A stretch of DNA of 64,000 nucleotides from SBAX01 sp964646605 (GTDB taxonomy: Bacteria > Planctomycetota > Phycisphaerae > UBA1845): NCBI GenBank assembly GCA_964646605.1, contig CAZYEX010000147.1, positions 1 through 64,000 of the forward strand, in the 5' to 3' direction. Numbering within the stretch: the stretch's first letter is position 1; each line of letters starts with the position of its first letter. The position numbers were made by a program, and so were the translations under genes. Positions 45,381 through 56,600 of the stretch are shown here, piece after piece. Under the pieces are notes generated by a model. That model was not told the origin of the DNA and did no database searches. It worked only from the letters and a program-made list of their open reading frames with translations.

Positions 45381-48300
45381 GCGCAGGCTCCTCTCCGACC
45401 GCCAGGCCGATGACCAGCTCGCCCTCGCGGAAGCTACGAACCCAAACGGCGCGGTGTTCGCTCTGGCCGTTCGAGTCTGTCGCCGTCTCGCAGGAAAAGC
45501 GAATTTCGCCGCTCTCGTCAAGGATTCTGCGAATGCGAACCGTGGCCGGTCCGCGGCTCAGTCCGACGCCGACGGCTTTTCCCGCCGCCTCTTTCGCCGA
45601 CCACGCCCGCGCCACCCATTCCCCCCGACATCGTCCGTTGACTTGGCCCAGTATCGTTCGTTCCCCCTCGTCGAAGGCAGCCGACTCGAAGGCCTCGTCA
45701 CGGGCGATCACTTGTTCGAGGTCGATTCCCACCGGCAGGGCGCTCGCCGCGGCCACGGCGTAGGAGTTTTTGTGGGAAATGGAAATGTGCGGCGCCTCGC
45801 CGAGTTCGCCGATCCAATCGCCGCGGATGAACGGCTTGCCGGACTCATCCTGAACGATTTCCACGTCCGCGGGATAGAGATCGCGTCCGTGGCGGCTCTT
45901 GATCCAGGCTCGAACCGCGTCCTTCGCGGCGGTACGTCCGAAGATCCACTCCGTCCGGCGCCGGCCCTCGGGCAGCGACCAGTACTTGGCGCGCTCACGT
46001 CGGTTGCAGATCAGATGGGCCCAAAGATTCTCCCAAATGCTGCTGCCCATTTCCTCGACGGGCGACATCTTCCGACACTCGATCGGCTCGTCGCACAAGT
46101 CGGCGCCTAGGGTGAGCCGCTCGCTGACGTAGCCCAGCTTGGGGAACCTCCAGAAGTCATAGAAATTGCGCGCCCAATAGAACCGCCAATCCTGCCAGCC
46201 GACGATGCGCATCCAAAGACGGCCGTCGGACGTCAGGACATCCATATCCGCGCGCAACTGTCGCGCCGCGACCTCGCGGATTCGCAAACGGCACTCGACC
46301 TGTTCACCGGGCGGCGGATTCTCCTGATAGAGCGAAAGTTCGCCGATACGGATCGGGAACAGCACGAACCCTTCCTCTAGAAACTCGACCGGCCAATAGC
46401 CGACCAATTGTCCAGCGGCATCGAGTAAACACGGATCGAAATGGAACTTCGGCGCGGAATTGGAGCGTAGCAGGCCCTCGGTCGGCAACACTTTCAGATG
46501 CGCGGAAAGCCCGTCCTCACCGATTCGATCCAACGATGCCACGCCTTGGAAGCTGGGCCCGTGAAACATCCGCCTTTGCGAATAGAGTTCCTCGGCTGTG
46601 TGCAGGCAGGGGCGCGAGTTTCGCAAGGAGGCCTCCAACGCCCCTGGCGCCGCGGGGAACCCTGCCGCGAACTGGATGGTGACTTCGGCGACGGACGAAG
46701 CCGCGGTCGGCATGGCTCCATCCGCCAACGTTGTCCGGATGGCGACACGGACGGAGTGTTCGCCCACGGCTCGCGCATGAATGTCAACGGCAACTTTTGC
46801 GTCGTCACGCGGAATGTCGATCCAACGGGAGGCCTGCATGTCCTTCGCCCCCACCACGCGCAGCTCGGGGCGCAGCAGCGATGCAACTTCCGCCATCATC
46901 TCGAGACTGACCGTGAGCGGAACCACCGGCAGAGCACCCAGGGTCGGATCGGTGTCGGAAAGCCGCGGTCCAAAGCGATGGTCTTCCAAGTACAAATCTT
47001 CGTACGGGTCAATCCGCCGACGAACGACGACCTCTTGTCCGGGGGTCATGCGGACGACTTCGCCCGCAAACGCTGGTGCTTTCGCGGGCGGTGATGCTGG
47101 TCGAACGTCCGCCGTCTCCGTGGCGGTTTGCTCCAGAACCTCGAGAACCTGCCGCAGGGTCTTGAGCTTGGCCACTCGCTCCATGTCGACCGCAGTCGCA
47201 CCTCCGTCGCCGCCGGCCTGCTGTTGTAGAGTCCCCAGAATCTCCACCCGCTTGATGGAGTCGATCCCTAAATCCGCCTCCATATCCGCGTCGAGGTTCA
47301 ACATCTCCACCGGGTACCCCGTACGTTCACTGACCACGGCGAGGAGCACGTCGGTCACGCTTCGAGGGGCAGCCGTAACCGGGGGTGGCGACATTGGCGC
47401 GAGCGGCTGCGGCGGCGCTTCGTACACTTCGCTCGCGGAGTCCGCAGAGACATCGGCGAAGACCCGCGCCTGAAGCGGTGCATCCTGAAGGGCTGTGGCC
47501 GGTTCCGAAATCGCCGGCGCAGCGCCCGACTGCCCCATATAGGCACGCATGACTTCTTCCTGCGTTTGCAGGAATTGTTCCATCACCCGGAAGTAATCAG
47601 ACAAGACACCGGCCGCACCGGGCTGGGTGGTCGGAAGCGAGTCCATAGGAACGCCTGTCGGCGTCGTGACAGTGATCGGTGCTGCAAGCGCTATCTCACG
47701 CGCCGGCGGCGATGTCGCGGCGATACTCGGAAACTCGGCGGGTGGGCGTTCCTTCACGCGCAGCATCTGGTAGTGCAATGGAATCTGGACCGTCCCCGGG
47801 GCCGCGTCGTCATCCACAGGTCGATCCGCGACGGCATCCCATCGCAAGCAACGCGCGCCACGCGGGGCGTACAAGGGGGTCAAATCCATCGCCACGTACA
47901 ACGCCGCGAGCTTCCCCAGGGCGTGGTGCAGAGAAAGCAGGTCCGATCGCCGATGCTGGTTGGTGGCCACGGCCATGTGCGGGCGACCACGCAAGATGTC
48001 ATCCACAAACGCGCTCAAGTTCCCGCGCGGTCCGACCTCGACGAAAATCCGCGCCCCATCGCGGTACATGGCCTCGACGGTGTCCCGGAACCGCACCGGC
48101 TGAGCGAAAGTACGGGAGAGCAAATCCACGATCGCCTCAGGCGAATCCGGATAACGCTCCGCTGTCGCACACGAGTACACGGCGGTCGACGACTTCGAAA
48201 GCCGCAGGGACGAGAAATACTTCCGCAAAGCCTCGGTCACATACCCAAAGTCGGGGCTGTGGTACCCGTGTTCGTACGGCAAGGTCTCGACAAACACCCC

Positions 48301-50667
48301 GCGGGAAAGAAGTGTCCTCCGGATGGCCTCCGCATCCTCGAGTTGAACCACGATCACGACTTGATGGGGGCAATTGTCGTTCACGATGCAGATCGAACGC
48401 TCGATCTCTTCACACAATTCGCGCACCGCATCGCGATCGGCGCCGACGGCCAGCATCACCATGCGCGGTACGGTCTTGTCGTTGGCCAGCCCGCTCCACG
48501 CTTCGTTCAACGAGCGCATGCCTCCGACAAACTCGTCCACTTCAGCCATTCCCGATGCGGGCAGCGCCACCCATTCGCCGGAACTGTGCCCGGTCATCAT
48601 GTCCGGCTGAACACGCAGGCGCTGCAGCAAGGTGAACATCGCCCCGTTCGCCGTCAGCAGCGCCGGATTGGCTTGCTCGATCTTCCCGAGTCGACGCGCG
48701 TTCGCCTCAGCCTCCTCCTGCGTCCAGGCGGGAGGCGGGAAAATGACCGCGCTGGGGCGGACGCCGTCGATCTCCGCAATGGATCGATCCAATCCGTCAA
48801 AACACGCGCGCAGGTCGGGGAAGTGAATGCAAAGCCGCGACATCATGTCCACGTATTCAGAGCCCAGCCCGGGGAAAAGAAACGCGACTTTCCCTTCCCG
48901 AAGTGGGGACTCGCCGAAGTAGTAGATGCCCGCGGTGTCCTTGATCTGCGTGCAATCGGGCTTCTGCAAGCGGTCGATCGCCCGGTCTAGCTTTTCCGCG
49001 AGTTCCGTCAGCGACGCCGCGACGACGGCCAAACGATGACCGCTCACTTTCAGACAGCCGTTGAGTGTAAAAGCGAGATCGCACAGCGCGACGCCGTTAG
49101 CGGCCTTCAGATAATCGCGCACGCGCTGGGCCTCGGTGACCAGCGCTGGACGAGTCTCGCCTTGGAGAACGCACAGCTCCGAGTCCCAGTCCCGAAGAAG
49201 AGTCGGCCTTTCGTTCGCCCCGGCGTCGGCGCACTCTTCCAAGACCACGTGGGCATTGACTCCGCCGAATCCGAAGGCGTTGACTCCCGCGCGCCGCGGG
49301 TGATCGCCGGCGCCGCGGATCCATGGGCGAACGCCGGTATTGACGAAAAAACGGCTGTCATTTCGGCGCAAGAGTTCATGAGGCTGTCGGCAGTGCAACG
49401 TAGGCGGCAGAACTCCGTGATGCAGCGCCAGCGCGGTTTTGATCAATGAGGCCACTCCCGCGGCGGGCATGGCGTGCCCGATCATCGACTTTACCGATCC
49501 GATGGCGCAAGTCGCCGCTCCGCCGATCCGCGCGCCGAAGACTCTCCGTAAAGCCTCGATCTCGGTCGGATCGCCCACCGGAGTGCCGGTGCCGTGGGCC
49601 TCGATCAGTTCCACAGTTTCCGGCGACACGCCGCTCCTGTCGTAGGCGCGCTGAAGGGCCAGCACCTCGCCTTCCACGCGCGGGGCCGTGACGCTCATCG
49701 CCCGACCGTCGCTGCTGCTGCCCACGCCTTTGATGACCGCATAGATACGGTCGCCGTCGCGGTTCGCATCCGCAAGGCGCTTCAAAACAACAATCCCAAC
49801 CCCCTCGCCGGGAAGCATCCCGTCGCACTCCTCGTCGAACGGCCGAATGACGCCCGAACGCGACAGGGCTCCCAGGGCGGTGAAAACGGTCAGGAACGGA
49901 ACATTCGTGAAAATATGCACGCCGCCGGCGAGCGCCAAATCACACTGGCCGCTCAGCAATTCCCGCACGACGATTTCCGTCGCAATCAGCGACGAGGCGC
50001 ACGCCGCGTCCACGGTGAACGTCGCACCGGTCAAGTCCAGTCGGTTCGCCACCCGCCCGGTCGTGATGTTGGGGATCAATCCTGGCGCCGTATCGGAGAA
50101 GAATCCGGGCAGCGCCGTTCGCATTTCTTTCTTGATTGCTCTCCGTTGCTCGAGAGTGAGTTCCGGGTGTAACCGGCGGATGATCTCCAGCGTTTGTTCG
50201 GTAATCACGCTACGTTGCAGTAGATTCGCCAGTCCCGCCCCGAGGTAGTTCCCTCGCCCCAGAACGAACGATGCACGCGTCGCGTGCAGATCACGGTGGA
50301 GATAACCCGCGTCCTCGATCGCCTCATGCACGGTGCGGAGGACGAGGAACTGGTCCGGCTCTGCTCCCTCGATCGCCCGCGGCATCGTCCCGTAACGAAA
50401 GGGATTGAAAGCAAACGACGAGCCTAAATATCCGCCCCGCTTGCACCACACCCGGTCGTCGTCGCTCAAATCCGGGTCGTGGAACCGCTCGCCATCCCGT
50501 CGCTCCACAGGCGCCTCGGCAATGCAGTCGACACCGTCGACGATGTTTTGCCAGAACTTAGCGAGATTCCGCGAACCGGGGAACGCGCAGGCCATCCCCA
50601 CGATCGCGACCTCGCCGCGAATCGCGGGTAGCGGAACGTCGTGGACGTGGTTCATCGGCTGCGTCAC
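45367..50667 (-). CDS. PUFA/polyketide-type synthase: KS-AT-ACP-DH-PPTase
   Basis: The 1766-residue megasynthase has, in order: ketosynthase (residues about 18-470; Cys223 in DAACASS, His358 in EAHGTGT, His398 in GHA), acyltransferase (about 593-900; GHSSG, Ser695), Pro/Ala-rich linker, one ACP (about 1105-1180; DLGIDSIKR, Ser1137), a double-hotdog dehydratase-like region (about 1215-1500; EDH His1230, HGPSFQG) and a C-terminal Sfp-type phosphopantetheinyl transferase (about 1540-1766; GIDLEQV, WSAKEAAGK). The last domain would activate the ACPs of this operon. A GTG at 50667 has GGGAG seven bases upstream and overlaps the preceding synthase stop (GTGA). No ketoreductase is present, so it must cooperate with the larger synthase. 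It resembles secondary-lipid (Pfa/Hgl-like) synthases. Confidence 0.95.
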   Translation of the reverse strand: MTQPMNHVHDVPLPAIRGEVAIVGMACAFPGSRNLAKFWQNIVDGVDCIAEAPVERRDGERFHDPDLSDDDRVWCKRGGYLGSSFAFNPFRYGTMPRAIEGAEPDQFLVLRTVHEAIEDAGYLHRDLHATRASFVLGRGNYLGAGLANLLQRSVITEQTLEIIRRLHPELTLEQRRAIKKEMRTALPGFFSDTAPGLIPNITTGRVANRLDLTGATFTVDAACASSLIATEIVVRELLSGQCDLALAGGVHIFTNVPFLTVFTALGALSRSGVIRPFDEECDGMLPGEGVGIVVLKRLADANRDGDRIYAVIKGVGSSSDGRAMSVTAPRVEGEVLALQRAYDRSGVSPETVELIEAHGTGTPVGDPTEIEALRRVFGARIGGAATCAIGSVKSMIGHAMPAAGVASLIKTALALHHGVLPPTLHCRQPHELLRRNDSRFFVNTGVRPWIRGAGDHPRRAGVNAFGFGGVNAHVVLEECADAGANERPTLLRDWDSELCVLQGETRPALVTEAQRVRDYLKAANGVALCDLAFTLNGCLKVSGHRLAVVAASLTELAEKLDRAIDRLQKPDCTQIKDTAGIYYFGESPLREGKVAFLFPGLGSEYVDMMSRLCIHFPDLRACFDGLDRSIAEIDGVRPSAVIFPPPAWTQEEAEANARRLGKIEQANPALLTANGAMFTLLQRLRVQPDMMTGHSSGEWVALPASGMAEVDEFVGGMRSLNEAWSGLANDKTVPRMVMLAVGADRDAVRELCEEIERSICIVNDNCPHQVVIVVQLEDAEAIRRTLLSRGVFVETLPYEHGYHSPDFGYVTEALRKYFSSLRLSKSSTAVYSCATAERYPDSPEAIVDLLSRTFAQPVRFRDTVEAMYRDGARIFVEVGPRGNLSAFVDDILRGRPHMAVATNQHRRSDLLSLHHALGKLAALYVAMDLTPLYAPRGARCLRWDAVADRPVDDDAAPGTVQIPLHYQMLRVKERPPAEFPSIAATSPPAREIALAAPITVTTPTGVPMDSLPTTQPGAAGVLSDYFRVMEQFLQTQEEVMRAYMGQSGAAPAISEPATALQDAPLQARVFADVSADSASEVYEAPPQPLAPMSPPPVTAAPRSVTDVLLAVVSERTGYPVEMLNLDADMEADLGIDSIKRVEILGTLQQQAGGDGGATAVDMERVAKLKTLRQVLEVLEQTATETADVRPASPPAKAPAFAGEVVRMTPGQEVVVRRRIDPYEDLYLEDHRFGPRLSDTDPTLGALPVVPLTVSLEMMAEVASLLRPELRVVGAKDMQASRWIDIPRDDAKVAVDIHARAVGEHSVRVAIRTTLADGAMPTAASSVAEVTIQFAAGFPAAPGALEASLRNSRPCLHTAEELYSQRRMFHGPSFQGVASLDRIGEDGLSAHLKVLPTEGLLRSNSAPKFHFDPCLLDAAGQLVGYWPVEFLEEGFVLFPIRIGELSLYQENPPPGEQVECRLRIREVAARQLRADMDVLTSDGRLWMRIVGWQDWRFYWARNFYDFWRFPKLGYVSERLTLGADLCDEPIECRKMSPVEEMGSSIWENLWAHLICNRRERAKYWSLPEGRRRTEWIFGRTAAKDAVRAWIKSRHGRDLYPADVEIVQDESGKPFIRGDWIGELGEAPHISISHKNSYAVAAASALPVGIDLEQVIARDEAFESAAFDEGERTILGQVNGRCRGEWVARAWSAKEAAGKAVGVGLSRGPATVRIRRILDESGEIRFSCETATDSNGQSEHRAVWVRSFREGELVIGLAVGEEPAHAAT

Positions 50668-53600
50668 GACTTGGCTCCCGCGGAACTCGCACCGCTATGA
50701 GTCAGACGGTTCAGGGCCTTGCTGCACGCAACCTCGATGTCTTCCAACCAGCCCACGCACTGACCGGCCGCGTCGTAGAACATGATATCGACGTGCATCG
50801 TCGAGCGACCGGGCGCGACGTTGTAGATGCGCGCCTCGCAGCGCATCTGACCGGCCGAAAGATCGCCGAGGCGGTGATAGCAGGTGAAGCGCGACGGCAG
50901 AGGCGTGGAATCCAGATAGGTTCGCGCCCAGAGAATGACCAGTTGCAACCCGCTGTCGAGGGCCACCGGGTCCACCAGCCAGCGGGTCCCCGCGGGAGAC
51001 TCCGCCAGGCACCGTTGCGGCAAGGATGGGGCGATCCGGGCGATGATGCCGTTGTCGCCGATGCCCTCCAATTCGACGATGCCCGCAAACAACGGGCCGT
51101 GAAACAGCCACTTCTCGTAGGCCTCCTCCACACTCATTGGGAACGGCCTTCCGTGGACCAGGGCCAACGGCTCGATCGGCGACGCCGCCGCGGCCTTCGC
51201 ACGGAACTCAGCCGTCGCGGTGTAACACGCCGGCGACCGATCTCCCTCCGTCCGAACCCGCAGATCAACCGTGGCCACGTCGCTCCGAACGCGGTTCAGA
51301 AGCCCCGTCACGTGAATGGTTCGAGGTCCCTCGTCGAACCGAATGCCGTGAAGCACTTTCAGGTCGCGGATCGCACAGAGACGCATGTCCGCGGGCGCCA
51401 ATAACGACGCCACTTCGGAAACCAGCTCCAGCCCCATGGCCATGGGCATCACCGGTTTGCCGTCAAGCTGATGGTCAACGAGGTAGACATCGAACGACGG
51501 ATCGAGTTCACGAACGACCTCAATGGCGCGGTCGCTCGGGCGGGTGACCCGCGAGCGACCGTTCAGCAGCGCGAGGGCAAGGTCGGGTTCTTCAGGTGCA
51601 GTCGGCGTCGGCTGAACCTGCAGCGGTCCGCCGAAGATCACTTCCACGTCCTCCTTGCGGCCGTGGAGTAGTTCGTCGACGAACGCACGGCGACCCGCGG
51701 GCCGCGAAATCAACGTGATCCCCGCCGCCGCAAACTGCTGCGCCAACTCCGGCGAGACCATGCCACCGCTCGACTCCCACGGCCCCCAGTTGAGCGACGC
51801 CACGCGACTCGGCCAGCGAGCGTTCAGCGTGTGGGCGAGCTTGTTCAGAAACTCGTTCGCCGCTGCGTAGTCGCATTGCCCGCGGTTGCCATATCGCGCC
51901 GAGACCGACGAGAAGAAGAACAGGAACTTCAACGACTCCGGCCTCAACTTCGCCGCGAGGGTCAACGCTCCTTCGATCTTCGGACGAAGCACGCGCATCA
52001 TCGACTCCCGCGTCTTGTCCGCGATGAACTTGTCCTCCGTCACCCCCGCCCCGTGAACCACGGCGTCCAGACGCCGGTGTTTTGCATAGATATCGTCGAT
52101 CAACGCTCCGAACGCAGCGGCATCCACGACATCCACGGCGTGGTACTCGACCGTCGCGCCGGCCTCGCGCATCGCCGAAAGATTCACACGAATCTCGCGT
52201 TCTCGTTGGAGTCGCCCGTAGGCCTGCTCCACCGCCGCAGGCGTCACTTTCGCTCCGCCTCGTTCGAGGTCCAGCCGGAGAATCTCCTTCAACTCCCGCA
52301 GGACGATCGCACCGGCGGTCCGCTGGGATTCCTTCGCGGGGGGCAACGGCGACCGTCCGGTCAAGAGCAATGTGCTGCGGAAGCGTCGAGCGAGCTCGAT
52401 CGCTACCTCGGCCGTGATCCCCCGCGCCCCGCCCGTGAGCAGCACGACGCTACCCTCATCCAACCCCGACTCCGCTGCCTGTGGATCCAGCGTCGCCGCG
52501 ACGGGCCGCAAAGTGACGCGCCGCCCCCCTCGATAACCAACTTCCGCCTGTCCGTCACTCGTCTCAAACTCGGTTGCGACGGCCTCGGCAAGCTCGGACG
52601 CCCCGACTCGCGAATCAACATCCACGATCTTGCACGCGACCTCGGACCACTCCCGCCCCAGCGACTTCACGAATCCGCACACCGCTCCGTCCGCGGGCGA
52701 GCCGTCATCAAATCCGCCGCCCATCGCGGTCACGGCAAGGAGCCGACCCCCGCCGACCGACCGAAGCTGCGGACCGACCGTCTGTGCCAAATTCAACAGT
52801 GCCCGCGATTCCGCGTAGGCGCCTTCGCGGCATGTGCCCGGCGCATCACCCGCGTCTCGTCGAGATCCGCAGGCGCGCGAGAGATAGATCATCGCGGCGA
52901 GGAACCCTGCCGACGCACGAATGCGGTCGACGCACGCCTCGACCGACGCCCGGTCGGTCAGGTCCACGCCGACGTGTTTGCCCTTGCCGGAGGCGCCGCC
53001 CGATATCAGAGCCGTTCTCGCTCCGCGGCTCTCGAGCCGTTCCACCACGGCCGCGGCGAGAGGGGAATCCCCGCCGTCCACGATCAACACCACGCCGTCC
53101 GAAAGGCGAGTCGTCGTCTTGGAAGAGACCGGGCACTCGACGACCTCCAGCAGCATTCGCGGGACGCCCGCGGAGACTGGGGTCCTCTCGACAGCGCGCT
53201 CCGCGGTTGCCGAAGCGTCCTTCGCAGGGACGACCGCAGCGTCGCCGCGCGCCCCAGCCTCGACCAACCAGTCCACGATGGAGCGCAGCGTCTTGAGCTT
53301 GGCCAGCGCCTCCATGTCCTTGTCCAGAGACTTTCCGCCGACCATCGACTCTTGTTGCAACGTACCGAGAATCTCCACGCGCTTGATCGAGTCGATTCCC
53401 AGATCGGCCTCCATGTCGAGGTCCAAACCCAACATCTCGGCCGGGTACCCCGTCCGCTCGCCGACGATGGAAACCAATCGCGACGTAATCTTCTCGCGCG
53501 TCCACTCCGTACCGGGATCGTCCTGCGAAACGGGGGCTTGCGACGCGGGAGGTGCCTGCACGCGCTCCGCTTCCGACGCGGGCGCTATGGGAACGGGGGG

Positions 53601-56600
53601 CGCCGATTGCACCGGCAACGGTTCAGTTCGTTCCGGCGACGGTAGTGGCGTTGCACCCGTGGAATTACCTTGCAAAAACCCCAACATCACGTTCTTCTGT
53701 GTCTCCAGGAACTTGGCCATCAGGCCTTGGTACCCCGACATGACCGCCCCGACGTCGCCGGACGAAACCGTCGACGGAAGGTTCGATGCCGTGGCAAGCG
53801 ATCCGGCAATCGGACGTTCGGCTATGGGCGTAGGCGGGGTGAGGGATGGCGGCGAAACACGCGCCGGCGCCGCTGCACGCGGCCGTGGCTCCGGTCCCTT
53901 CAAGGGAACCGCCCGTGCGCCGTTGACTTTCCAAGTCGTCGGTGACGGCAGAGCGGGCTTGGCCTGCTCCATGAGCTGCGACACATTCGCAGTCGCCTCG
54001 CAGCGCCGCTCGAACAGCGGGCGAAGATCCATCTTGACGCCGACAACCGAAAGCTGTGCCAACGCGTGGAGGAGCTGGGTCACGCCGTTTCGCCCGGCCT
54101 GATCTACGTGAACCGCCTTGAACGAACGGCCGGCAAGGGTTCGTTCCACCAGCCCGGTGAGTACGCGCCCCGGACCCACCTCCACGAACACCCGCGCCCC
54201 GGCCTCGTACATCGCCAGGACCTCATCCACGAACCGAACCGGACGAACGAGATGTTCGGCGAGCATCCCGCGCAGCGTCGTCACGTCGCCGTCATGCGCC
54301 CTAGCGGTCGTGTTGGAGAACACCGGGACCATCGGGCGGGCGAATCCGACTTCATCGAGGACGGCCCGGAAAGGCCCTCGCGCCGCGGCGACCAGCGGAG
54401 AATGGAAAGCGCACGACACGCGAATTCGACGTCCCTTCAGTCCGCCGACCGACAACCGTTGCAGTGCGTCCTCGACGCCCGCCTGCGTGCCGGAAATTAC
54501 CGTCTGAGACGGTGCATTGAGATTCGCAATCCAGACACCCTTGAGACCGTCAAGGACCTTCGCCACGGCGGACTCGTCCGCGTCGATCGCGGCCATCGTT
54601 CCCGGTGACACCTTGGCGGCATCGCAAATGAGCCGACCACGGGCTTCGGAGATGCGAAGCAAATCCGACAGCCCCAGCGCTCCCGCGGCGCAAAGCGCCG
54701 CATATTCGCCGTAGCTATGCCCGCCCACGAAATCCGGGCGAAGCCCAAGTTCGGTAAGAAGCTGAAACACGGCCAGGTCCGCCGCCCCGATCGCGGGCTG
54801 GGCTACGCGGGTCTCGGTGAGCGCCGCGTCATGAGCCGCCCCCTCCTCGGGCGTAAACGACGGGCATGGGAAGATGAAACCGCTGAGTCTTCGTCCAAGG
54901 ACGTCGCCCAAACCGCGATCCGCTTCCTCGAACACGGCACGCACCGTCGGGAACGCGACCGCCAGATCGCGGAGCATGTTGACGCACTGCGACCCTTGGC
55001 CGGGAAACAGAAACGCGACTTTGCCTTCGCCGCCGCGAGTCGAGTAATAGATGCCGCTCGGGTCGCGAAGCTCGTTTGCCGCGCCGACCGCCGCGCGGGC
55101 CTTCACCAATTTCTCTTTCAGGTCTTCCGGCGAGGTCGCTACCACCGCCAACCGGAATAGACCCTCGACGCCCGCAAACTCTCGCCACACGGCCGCGGCA
55201 AGGTCGTGCAGCGCCGGAGCCGCCCCGCCGTCCAGACCCGCAAGTATCTTGTCAATCGAAAGGACGATCGTCTGTGCCGTCTCCGCGTGCCAAACCAACA
55301 ACTCGGCAGGCCACGCCGCGAGCCCCGACTTCGCCGCGAGAACCCCGTCGCTGCCCGGGTGCTCCTCCAACGTCGCATGGAAGTTCGTACCCCCGAACCC
55401 GAAGGCGCTGACCCCCGCGCGGCGCGGTTCGCCATCGGAAGGCGCCAACCAAGGACGCGTTTCGCTACTGATGTAAAACGGGCTGGCCGAGAAGTTCGCC
55501 TTGGGATTGGGCTTTGTGACTCCATTGGTCGGCGGCAACACCCGGTAGTACAAGGCGAGCGCCGCCTTGAGCAAACCCGCGATCCCCGCGGTACACTTCG
55601 TATGCCCGATCATGCTCTTGACCGAGCCCAAGGCGCAGCTCTGCCGCGAGGCGCCGCTGGCGACGAAAGTCCGGGTGAGCGATTCGACCTCCGATTGATC
55701 GCCCGCCACCGTTCCCGTGCCGTGGGCCTCGACCAATCCGACGGTCGCCGGACCGTAACCGGCCTGGGCGTACGCCCTTTCCAACGCCCGGATCTGTCCC
55801 GCCGGGTGCGGCGCAGTCAGACCCTTATCGCGACCGTCGCTCGACGATCCGATCCCCTTGATGACCGCGTAGATTCGATCGCCGTCGCGCTCCGCGTCGG
55901 CAACGCGCTTGAGCACCGCCATCGCAATCCCCTCGCTGATGACGATGCCGTCCGCGGTTTCATCGAAGGTGCGGCACTGACCGGTCGGCGAGAGCGCCTG
56001 CGTCTTGCTGAAGCAAAGGTAGGCAAAGGGGCTTTGCATGGTGTCGGCCCCGCCGACGATGGCCATGTCCGCCGCCCCGCTGGTCAGTTCTTGAGCCGCC
56101 AACCGAACCGCCGCCAGCGAGGATGCACAGGCCGCATCGACCGCGTAGTTCGCCCCGCCCAGATCGAAACGGTTGGCGATCCGCCCCGCCGCCACGTTCA
56201 TCAACAACCCGGCGAACGAATCCTCCGTCCACTCCGGAAGGCAACCCTCCAGGCGTTCGATGAACTGTGCCGCCTCTTTGGCATCCCCCCCGGCATTGGC
56301 CATGAAATACGGCAGAAGCGCGCGGAACCCGTAACCCAATCCAAGGTCCGCAACCCCCCCACCGGCGCCGAGCACCACCGCCGTGCGCTCGCGATCGAAC
56401 GCCCGCTCTTCATAACCCGCGTCGCGCAAGGCCTCTCGGACCGCCTCCAGAACCAGGAGCTGCAACGGCTCCACCGACGGGAGCGTGTTGGGCGGCATTC
56501 CGTAGCTTGTGGGGTCGAAGAGCACGTCGTCGAGAAACCCGCCCCACTTGGAATAAATCTTGTCCGGCGCCGACCGATCGGAATCGAAGTACAACTTCCA

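Noticed and set aside
47566..48990. 474-residue plus-strand frame inside the KS-AT synthase
   Set aside because: Antisense to conserved KS and AT motifs; His/Arg/Gln-rich shadow.
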